Shown: positions 1 to 5,117 of the stretch, piece after piece
Numbering within the stretch: position 1 is the first letter of the stretch
Layout of the letters: every line of letters starts with the position of its first letter
Origin: Lysobacteraceae bacterium
Lineage (GTDB): Bacteria; Pseudomonadota; Gammaproteobacteria; Xanthomonadales; Xanthomonadaceae
Assembly: GCA_004173415.1 (NCBI GenBank)
Contig: SEHC01000054.1
Span: 1 to 10,656, forward strand
Reading direction: 5' to 3'
DNA: 10,656 nucleotides
Notes under the pieces: model-generated
Databases searched by the model: none
What the model was told of the DNA's origin: nothing
What the model saw: the letters and a program-made list of their open reading frames with translations, nothing else
Program-made: the position numbers and the translations under genes

Positions 1-105
1 CACGGACCAGTTGCCTTTCAGGTCGGTGTCGGAAACCTGGACGAACTTGCCGTTGTGGAAGGCATTGGCGGTGAAGGGCTTCACTTGGGTGTTGATCAGA
101 GACAT
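1..105 (-). CDS. ahpC: Alkyl hydroperoxide reductase subunit C (2-Cys peroxiredoxin), 5' end only
   Basis: Only the first 35 codons are inside the window; the gene runs off the left edge. The protein begins MSLINTQVKPF and ends here at GNWSV. This closely follows the N-terminus of AhpC from other proteobacteria (E. coli begins MSLINTKIKPF). AhpC is the cytoplasmic peroxiredoxin that reduces hydrogen peroxide and organic hydroperoxides and is recycled by AhpF. The peroxidatic cysteine lies beyond the edge, so catalytic residues cannot be checked. The start is secure: ATG at 103-105 with a GAGG ribosome site 8 nt upstream, inside the 12-bp palindrome CGAGGATCCTCG (106-117). In Xanthomonas ahpC is usually followed by ahpF and oxyR; here they would lie off the left edge. 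The upstream promoter and OxyR-like operator support peroxide-inducible control. Confidence 0.93.
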   Translation of the reverse strand, partial: MSLINTQVKPFTANAFHNGKFVQVSDTDLKGNWSV

Positions 106-150
106 CGAGGATCCTCGGGTTGGGTGATGGGTGATTGATGCGACCCGCGA

Positions 151-179
151 ATAATAGGCAGGGTCGATAGATATAGCAA
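151..179 (-). promoter_or_regulatory. Sigma-70 promoter of ahpC
   Basis: On the minus strand the -35 box TTGCTA (174-179) and the -10 box TATTAT (151-156) are separated by exactly 17 nt. Each matches the consensus at four or more of six positions. Transcription would start near 143-145, giving a leader of about 40 nt before the ahpC ATG. The OxyR-like operator touches the upstream side of the -35 box, the usual place for an OxyR-activated promoter. The position is read by eye and untested. Confidence 0.65.
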
Positions 180-216
180 ATCGATTAATAACATCATGTT
201 AATAGCTGTAATCTAT
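180..216. promoter_or_regulatory. OxyR-type operator between ahpC and prmC
   Basis: The sequence ATAGCTGTAATCTAT (202-216) matches one complete half of the OxyR consensus, ATAG-n-T-nnn-A-n-CTAT, at every fixed position. In phase with it, 22 nt away, is a weaker second half at 180-194 (ATCG, 7 nt, ACAT). Together they make the four-element, 37-bp footprint expected of an OxyR tetramer. The weak half abuts the ahpC -35 box. OxyR activating ahpC under peroxide stress is well established in Xanthomonas and enteric bacteria. The site also lies just upstream of prmC, so it might affect that gene too, though nothing shows this. Confidence 0.6.
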
Positions 217-289
217 CAATGGGTTTCTGAAGGCTGTGTTCGGGCCAATCCGCAGGCGACAGGAGGCCGCCGAGTCGCCAGCAGCTACG

Positions 290-1156
290 ATGCCGGGGAT
301 GGAAAACCACCCTGTCCCGAGTCTCAACCCCCTGAATTCCGATGCCCTTCTGCGGCAGGCCTGCGAGCGCATCGACCCCGCAGATGCAAAACCTTTGCTG
401 GCCCATGCGCTGGGCAGGCCGGCTTCCTGGCTGTACGCGCACGGCGATGAACCGGTCACACCCGAACTCGCCCGGCGTTTCGAGAGCCTGGTGCTGGCTC
501 GGCTGGGCGGCCAACCGGTCGCCTACCTGACCGGCAGCCGCGGTTTCTGGTCACTGGAGCTGCGCGTCACCCCGGCAACACTGATCCCGCGGCCGGAAAC
601 CGAGCTGCTGGTGGAACTGGCGCTGGCGCGGCTGCCGCTGGCGCCGGCGCCGCAACGCGTCGCCGACCTGGGTACCGGCAGCGGCGCGATCGCCCTGGCG
701 ATAGCGCGGGAGCGGCCGCTGGTGCAGATCGTCGCCACCGACGCCAGCATGGAGGCGCTGGCCGTGGCGACCGCCAATGCGGCCGCGCATGCGATCGGCA
801 ATGTCCAGTTCGGCCACGGCAACTGGTGGGAGCCGCTGGGCGGACAGCAATTCGACCTGGTCGCCAGCAATCCGCCGTACATCGCCGAGGGCGACCGCCA
901 CCTGGAGGAAGGCGACCTGCGTTTCGAACCCGCGTCGGCGTTGTCCTCGGGAATCGATGGACTGGATGCGATCCGCCAGATCGTGGCCGGGGCCGGCGCG
1001 CACTTGCATGCGGGCGGCTGGCTGCTGCTGGAGCATGGCTGGGAGCAGGCGGCGGCGGTGCGCGCGTTGCTGGTCCAGGCCGGTTTCAGTGAAGTGGCCA
1101 GCGAACGCGACCTGGAGTCGCGCGAGCGGGTGACGCTGGGGCGCTGGTTTCCCTAA
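290..1156 (+). CDS. prmC: Peptide chain release factor N5-glutamine methyltransferase
   Basis: This cytoplasmic enzyme uses S-adenosylmethionine to methylate the glutamine of the GGQ motif in release factors RF1 and RF2, improving translation termination. From the chosen start it is 289 residues, close to the E. coli protein (277). A helical N-terminal substrate domain covers roughly residues 20-90. IPRPETELLVE follows at 99-109, the SAM-binding loop DLGTGSG at 126-132, and the diagnostic catalytic motif NPPY at 194-197. The start is uncertain. ATG 290 and ATG 299 are in frame and both lack a well-placed ribosome site; an AGGAGG at 261-266 is 23 nt upstream of the first. An in-frame GTG at 236 would add 18 residues that do not look conserved. 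It diverges from ahpC. In many bacteria prmC follows prfA, which is not here. Confidence 0.93.
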   Translation: MPGMENHPVPSLNPLNSDALLRQACERIDPADAKPLLAHALGRPASWLYAHGDEPVTPELARRFESLVLARLGGQPVAYLTGSRGFWSLELRVTPATLIPRPETELLVELALARLPLAPAPQRVADLGTGSGAIALAIARERPLVQIVATDASMEALAVATANAAAHAIGNVQFGHGNWWEPLGGQQFDLVASNPPYIAEGDRHLEEGDLRFEPASALSSGIDGLDAIRQIVAGAGAHLHAGGWLLLEHGWEQAAAVRALLVQAGFSEVASERDLESRERVTLGRWFP

Positions 1157-1211
1157 CCGACGCCGCCGAGCGCTGCGCTAGACTTTCCGCCCCTTACAGC
1201 GGGCCGCCGAC

Positions 1212-1884
1212 ATGCGCCAGCTTCATCCCGAAATCGAACCCTTCGACAGCGGCACCTTGCGCGTCGACGATCGCCACAGCCTGCACGTTCGACCAGCGCG
1301 GCGCGGGCCTGTCCACCCCGCATGCCGACCTGGTCGACAACACCACCTGGCACCTGGTCGCCGATATCGAACGGCTCCGCGAGAAACTGGGTATCGAGCG
1401 CTGGCAGGTGTTCGGCGGCAGCTGGGGTTCGACCCTGGCCCTGGCCTACGCGCAGAAGCACCCGCAGCGGGTGACCGAGCTGGTCCTGCGCGGCATCTTC
1501 ATGCTGCGTCGCTGGGAGCTGGAATGGTTCTACCAGGAAGGCTGCTCGCGCCTGTTCCCCGATGCGTGGGAGCACTACCTGGAACCGATCCCCGCAGTCG
1601 AGCGTCACGACCTGATTTCCTCTTTCCACCGGCGCCTGACCAGCGACGACCAGGCGACCCGCCTGGCCGCCGCGCGCGCCTGGAGCGTGTGGGAAGGCGC
1701 GACCAGCTTCCTGCGGGTGGACCAGGATTTCGTCAGCGGCCACGAGGATGCCGCTTTCGCGCTGGCCTTCGCGCGCATCGAGAACCATTACTTCGTCAAC
1801 GGCGGCTTCTTCGAAGTGGAGGACCAGCTGCTGCGCGACGCGCACCGCATCGCCGACATCCCCGGGGTGATCGTGCATGGTCGC
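1212..1884 (+). pseudogene. pip: Proline iminopeptidase, decayed (internal deletion, frameshift, lost C-terminus)
   Basis: The remains of an alpha/beta-hydrolase that removes N-terminal proline from peptides. The first 25 codons (MRQLHPEIEPF to HSLH) are in one frame. At about 1287 the sequence jumps to FDQRGAGLSTPH in another frame, so about 40 codons of a normal gene are missing, including the HGGPGGG oxyanion-hole loop. The second frame then reads well through the nucleophile motif GGSWGS (about 1414-1431), the cap region and ENHYFVNGGFFE, and stops matching after IPGVIVHGR at 1884. Family knowledge (the Xanthomonas citri enzyme, catalytic Ser110, Asp266, His294) places the Asp and His in the missing tail, so no active enzyme is possible. 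After 1884 the sequence belongs to the oppositely oriented gene. A TAGACT at 1179-1184 may be the old -10 box. An assembly error is the main alternative. Confidence 0.85.
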
Positions 1885-2650
1885 GAAGTGCCGGCAGCAG
1901 GCCCGGCAGGATCCTGGCCAGGCGGTCGGCCCATTCCTGCTGGCCGGCTTCATCGCCGATCAGGTCTTGGCGGATCTCGAGCTCGACATGCAGCAGGCCG
2001 CGCCGTTCCGCATGCACCGGGATCGCGTAATCGGTGGCATCGCTGACCGCGTAGGGCTGGTTGTCGCCGACCACCAGGCCTTCCTGCATCAGCGCGTGGC
2101 GCAGCGCATGCGCCAGCCGCGCGTCGCGCTGGTAGAGCACGCCGGCCTGCCACGGCCGGGCGAGGCCGCCGAAAACCGGGGTGAAGCTGTGCATGGCGAC
2201 CAGCACCGGCGCCTCCGCGCCGGCGCTGCGCCGGTCCAGTTCGCGGGCGATGCGCGCGTGGTAGGGGGCGAAGATCTCGCGCGCGCGGCAGGCCCGCTCC
2301 TCGTCGCCGAGACCGGCGTTGCCTGGTACCTCGGTGCCATCGCTGGACTCGACGATCGAACCGGCCGCCTGCAGCGGCCGGTTGCAGTCGATCACCAGGC
2401 GCGAATAGGTCTGCAGGATGGCGAAGGCGCCGAGCCGGTGTGACAGCTTGCTGGTGAGGCCTGCGATGCCGATGTCCCAGCCGATATGGCGGTCGAGCTC
2501 GTCCCGGGGCAAGCCGAGGTCGCCGAGCCGAGAAGGGATCCGCTGGCCGGCATGGTCGGCGACCAGGACGAAGGGCGAGGCGCCGTCGGCCTGGTGCACG
2601 CTGAAGGCCGGCGGGTCGCCCGGGCGCAGCAGGCGGGCGCCGTCATCCAC
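1796..2650 (-). CDS. N-formylglutamate amidohydrolase family protein (tail altered)
   Basis: The open frame encodes 284 residues. The first ~253 resemble the N-formylglutamate amidohydrolase (HutG-type) family of zinc hydrolases. Visible landmarks are VLVADHAGQRIP (28-39), RLVIDCNRP, VAMHSFTP, and the late acidic VELEIRQDLI. Members of this branch occur outside histidine-utilisation clusters, and no hut gene is nearby, so the substrate is uncertain. The last ~30 residues are read antisense through the proline iminopeptidase remnant and are Arg-rich and unconserved. The original 3' end was therefore probably lost near 1885 and replaced by read-through to a chance stop. The start is GTG at 2648-2650, overlapping the upstream NUDIX gene by 8 nt; a closer ATG is out of frame. 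Translation is probably coupled to that gene. Activity may be retained if the lost tail was short. Confidence 0.8.
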   Translation of the reverse strand: MDDGARLLRPGDPPAFSVHQADGASPFVLVADHAGQRIPSRLGDLGLPRDELDRHIGWDIGIAGLTSKLSHRLGAFAILQTYSRLVIDCNRPLQAAGSIVESSDGTEVPGNAGLGDEERACRAREIFAPYHARIARELDRRSAGAEAPVLVAMHSFTPVFGGLARPWQAGVLYQRDARLAHALRHALMQEGLVVGDNQPYAVSDATDYAIPVHAERRGLLHVELEIRQDLIGDEAGQQEWADRLARILPGLLPALRDHARSPRGCRRCGARRAAAGPPLRRSRR

Positions 2651-3194
2651 GCGCGGTGCCGTCCAGGTGGTGGTCGATCATCCACAGCCCCGCCCACAGC
2701 TTGGCGTCCAGTTCGTAGCCGGCGGCCATCTTCTCCACCAGCCAGGCGGCCGCGCGGGTGCGCGGGATTTCATGCACGGTGATGTCCTCGTCGCCATCGC
2801 CGCCGCCATCGCCGACCCGGGTCAGGCCGACCGCACGGACGAAGGCGATCTTTTCGCTGGCCATGCCCGAGGAGGTCGGGCCGGTCATCAGCACTTCCGC
2901 ATGGGCCGCGGTCCAGCCGGTTTCCTCCTCCAGCTCGCGGATCGCCGAGGCCTCGATCGATTCGCCGGCATGGATGTCGCCGACCAGCCCGGCCGGCATC
3001 TCGATGGTCGCCGCCTGCAGGGGCGCGCGGAACTGTTCGACGAACAACACCTTGTCCTCAGGGGTCACCGCGATGATGATCGCGGCCAGGCCACCGGGGT
3101 GGGTCCTCTCCACGTATTCCCAGGTGCCGCGCTCGAGCATGCGCAGGTAACGGCCCTCGTACACGATCTTTGCTTCTGCGGTCTTGTCGGTCAT
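2643..3194 (-). CDS. NUDIX hydrolase, ADP-ribose pyrophosphatase-like
   Basis: A 183-residue cytoplasmic NUDIX enzyme. The full box G-x5-E-x7-REUxEExGU is intact at residues 72-94, with the core RELEEETGW at 86-94 providing the Mg-binding glutamates. The stretch EMPAGLVGD just before the box (65-73) is typical of ADP-ribose pyrophosphatases (NudF type), which hydrolyse ADP-ribose to AMP and ribose 5-phosphate; other nucleoside-diphosphate sugars remain possible. A Gly/Asp-rich loop (GDGGGDGDED, about 128-137) looks like a lineage-specific insertion. ATG at 3192-3194 begins MTDKTAEAKIVYEG, a normal N-terminus for the family. The gene lies 94 bp after the exonuclease gene and overlaps the next gene by 8 nt. 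No terminator is evident in the 94-bp gap, so all four minus-strand genes may be co-transcribed. Confidence 0.9.
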   Translation of the reverse strand: MTDKTAEAKIVYEGRYLRMLERGTWEYVERTHPGGLAAIIIAVTPEDKVLFVEQFRAPLQAATIEMPAGLVGDIHAGESIEASAIRELEEETGWTAAHAEVLMTGPTSSGMASEKIAFVRAVGLTRVGDGGGDGDEDITVHEIPRTRAAAWLVEKMAAGYELDAKLWAGLWMIDHHLDGTARG

Positions 3195-3288
3195 GCCTGC
3201 CTGCCAGGTAAAAGAAATGGAATCGGAAAGTCGCCTGCCGGACGCGGTGCGCGCAGCTTCGCGCCAGCCAAGGGTCCGGCTGAGAGGA

Positions 3289-4224
3289 TCAAGGCCCGGC
3301 CGGTCCGGTTTCCAGGCCCGCGGCCTGCATCAGGCGGCGCCGCGTCATCGGCCCGAAGCGCAGGGATTCGGCCAGCGCCGAGAGCATTCCGGCGTCCGGC
3401 GCGGCGCGGACGAAGCCGGGTTCGACCCCGCCCAGCGGCGCGTCCAGGGCGATGGTCGCCAGTTGCCGCCACAACAGGGCGTGCTCGCGCTGCTCGCGCA
3501 GGCGCGAGGCCATCTGCGCGGCGCCACGCATGCGCAGGAAGGCGACCTCGTCGATGCGCGTGAGCAGGACATCGAGGCTGCCGAAATGGGCCAGCAGGAT
3601 CGCCGCAGACTTGGCCCCGATCCCGGTCACGCCGGGAATGTTGTCGACCGCATCGCCGGTCAGGGCCAGGTAGTCGGCAATCTGTGCGGCCTCGACGCCG
3701 TGGCGCGCCTTGACCCCGGCCATGCCCCAGCGCTGGCCGCGGGCGAAGTCCCATTGTTGGTCGTTTTCCCACAGAAGTTGCGACATGTCCTTGTCGGCCG
3801 AGACGATCACCCCGCGGAAACCGCTCGGCCGGGCCTGGTGCAGGGCGCTGCCGATCAGGTCGTCGGCCTCGTATTCCCCGTGCGCCAGCACGCTTAGTCC
3901 CATCGCCGCGCACAGCGCCTTGCAGTGGGTGAACTGGCGCTTGAGCTCCTCCGGGGCCGGGTCCCGGTTGGCCTTGTAGGCCGGGTAGAGGCGGTTGCGG
4001 AAGCAGCTGTCCAGTGCTTCGTCGAAGGCGATGGCGATGTGCGCCGGCCGCTCCTGCTCCAGCAGTTCCAGCAGGAAGCGGGCGAAACCGTGCACCGCGT
4101 TGGTCGGCCAGCCATCGGCGTCATGGAACTGGTCGGGCATCGAGTGCCAGGCCCGGAACACGTACAGGCTGGCGTCCACCAGGTACAGCGGTGGCGAGGG
4201 CGCGGGCAGGCCGGGCTCAGGCAT
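3289..4224 (-). CDS. Stand-alone 5'-3' exonuclease / flap endonuclease of the PolI-N family
   Basis: 311 residues, related to the 5'-nuclease domain of DNA polymerase I and to ExoIX/Xni, but with no polymerase domain. The conserved acidic residues for metal binding are present in order: D17 in LVDAS, D68 in AFDE, E119/D121/D122 in EADDLIG, D144/D146 in SADKD, and D191/D194 in GDAVDNIPGV. The last leads into a helix-hairpin-helix DNA-binding region (GVTGIGAKSAAILL, about 198-211). The basic segment around RLYPAYKANRD (78-88) is the usual arch region. The likely role is trimming 5' flaps or RNA primers during repair or Okazaki-fragment processing. The start is ATG 4222-4224 (MPEPGLP); a longer in-frame extension upstream is the shadow of the nitroreductase gene, which this one overlaps by 8 nt. 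Whether it has nuclease activity or only flap binding, as debated for Xni, cannot be told. Confidence 0.9.
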   Translation of the reverse strand: MPEPGLPAPSPPLYLVDASLYVFRAWHSMPDQFHDADGWPTNAVHGFARFLLELLEQERPAHIAIAFDEALDSCFRNRLYPAYKANRDPAPEELKRQFTHCKALCAAMGLSVLAHGEYEADDLIGSALHQARPSGFRGVIVSADKDMSQLLWENDQQWDFARGQRWGMAGVKARHGVEAAQIADYLALTGDAVDNIPGVTGIGAKSAAILLAHFGSLDVLLTRIDEVAFLRMRGAAQMASRLREQREHALLWRQLATIALDAPLGGVEPGFVRAAPDAGMLSALAESLRFGPMTRRRLMQAAGLETGPAGP

Positions 4225-4798
4225 GGGCTTGCCATTCGGCGAGCAGGTCAGCCACCTCGGGGCGCTCGCGTTCGGGCGCCTCCAGCTTTGCCGTCCCGAT
4301 ATGGATGAAGCCGGCGACCCGTTCGTCCTTGGCCAGGCCCAGCGCCTCATGCACGACGGAGTCGTAGGCAGCCCATCCGGTCAGCCACTGGGCTCCGAAA
4401 CCGAACCCCTGCGCGGCCTGCAGCAGGGCGAAGCAGACGCAGCCGGCGGTCAGCAATTGTTCCTGCTCGGGCACCTTGTGGCCGGCGGCGAGCCGGGCCA
4501 CGACCGTGACCACCAGCGGGGCGTGCGAAAAACGTGCGCGGTCCTTCGCCAGTGCCGCGTCGGCCGCCTGCGGGTCGCGTTGCAGCGCGCGCCTGGCCAG
4601 GATCTCGCCCAGGGCATGGCGCGCGTCGCCCTGGATGCGCAGGAAACGGAAGGGCACCAGCTTGCCGTGGTCGGGTACCCGGACCGCGCACTCCAACATG
4701 CGCATCAAGGTGGCGTGGTCGGGGCCGGGCGTGGCGAGTTGCCGCGACGGGACCGAACGTCGCGCCTTCAGGGCTTCCAGCATGGGATTGCTGCTCAT
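4217..4798 (-). CDS. Nitroreductase family protein, YdjA-like
   Basis: 193 residues from ATG 4796-4798. It fits the small single-domain FMN nitroreductases like E. coli YdjA. The phosphate-binding RRS motif is at residues 13-15, followed by RVPDHGKLVPFRFL. The cysteine-containing helix TAGCVCFALLQAAQGFGFGAQW is typical of the family, and near the end GFIHIGT resembles GFLYLGT of YdjA. These proteins bind FMN as dimers and use NAD(P)H to reduce nitro or quinone-like compounds; the natural substrate is unknown. An in-frame upstream extension to 4957 is unconserved and rejected. No clear Shine-Dalgarno precedes the ATG; a three-codon reading frame (ATG AAA AGC TAA) ends on it as TAATG, possibly by chance. 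It is the first gene of the minus-strand cluster and overlaps the exonuclease start by 8 nt. Confidence 0.9.
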   Translation of the reverse strand: MSSNPMLEALKARRSVPSRQLATPGPDHATLMRMLECAVRVPDHGKLVPFRFLRIQGDARHALGEILARRALQRDPQAADAALAKDRARFSHAPLVVTVVARLAAGHKVPEQEQLLTAGCVCFALLQAAQGFGFGAQWLTGWAAYDSVVHEALGLAKDERVAGFIHIGTAKLEAPERERPEVADLLAEWQAHA

Positions 4799-4904
4799 TA
4801 GCTTTTCATCGTCCAGTCGGTGGCGGGCCGCTCGAGGCCGTCGCAGTGACCCGATCGTGGCGGTCCGTGGCGGAAAATCGGCGATGCCGCGGGATGCGCC
4901 GGCT

Positions 4905-4910
4905 AGTGTA
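4905..4910 (-). promoter_or_regulatory. Possible -10 box for the nitroreductase cluster
   Basis: On the minus strand the sequence GGTTACACTAG contains TACACT (4905-4910), a fair -10 hexamer. It lies about 107 nt upstream of the nitroreductase ATG. No good -35 box is found 16-18 nt further upstream, so the call is weak. Confidence 0.25.
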
Positions 4911-4916
4911 ACCCGC

Positions 4917-4970
4917 CCTGTTTTCTCTCCCGCGGTGGCGGCGCGACGACCTACCAATGCAAAAAACAGG
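4917..4970. repeat. 8-bp inverted repeat, CCTGTTTT / AAAACAGG
   Basis: CCTGTTTT at 4917-4924 is the exact reverse complement of AAAACAGG at 4963-4970, with 38 nt between. The AT-containing arms stand out in a very GC-rich region and lie between two divergent genes. It might bind a regulator, but chance is possible because neither arm extends beyond 8 bp. Confidence 0.4.
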
Positions 4971-5117
4971 CGCGGCCGTCGCCCCCCGGTGCCGCGCAGC
5001 GCCGAAGTGGCGAACGGGTCACGGTTGCCGGCGCCCTCTATTCACTAAGCTGTCGGGGCGGAAACGGGACCGCTTTTTCCTCTTGCAATTCGCCCGCCAG
5101 GGCGGGGAACCTTGCGC

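Larger units (their letters stand above)
4799..5117. other. Divergent intergenic region, 319 bp
   Basis: This gap separates the divergent nitroreductase and DUF1631 genes and must hold both promoters. I see no conserved small coding frame in it. It contains the possible TACACT box for the minus-strand cluster, an 8-bp inverted repeat (4917-4970), and an AT-containing patch TCTATTCACTAAGCT (5037-5051). That patch could carry the -10 of the DUF1631 gene, with TTGCCG (5025-5030) as a poorly spaced -35. A short hairpin CGCCC-GCCA-GGGCG (5091-5104) lies just upstream of the DUF1631 start and could affect ribosome access. None of these is strong. Confidence 0.6.

Noticed and set aside
236..289. N-terminal extension of prmC from GTG 236
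   Set aside because: The extra 18 residues are Arg/Ala-rich and do not resemble PrmC N-termini; the GAAGG before it is only 2 nt from the GTG. ATG 290 or 299 is more likely.
1408..2046. A 212-residue frame that could be taken as a separate hydrolase gene
   Set aside because: It begins inside the iminopeptidase sequence just before the GGSWGS motif and its last ~54 residues are antisense of the amidohydrolase gene. It is part of the pseudogene.
2418..3563. Long plus-strand open frame opposite the NUDIX, amidohydrolase and exonuclease genes
   Set aside because: It is rich in Arg, Gly, Ala and Pro with no recognisable domain and lies antisense to genes with clear family motifs. High GC makes such shadow frames long.
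4225..4350. N-terminal extension of the exonuclease
   Set aside because: These 42 codons overlap the nitroreductase coding region in another frame and look like its shadow; the family core begins right after ATG 4222-4224.
4799..4957. N-terminal extension of the nitroreductase
   Set aside because: 53 Arg/Ala-rich residues without similarity to the family, whose members start close to the RRS motif.
5058..5078. GCGG-8 nt-CCGC followed by TTTTT, like an intrinsic terminator in the DUF1631 leader
   Set aside because: The stem is only 4 bp with an 8-nt loop, too weak to support a terminator or attenuator call.
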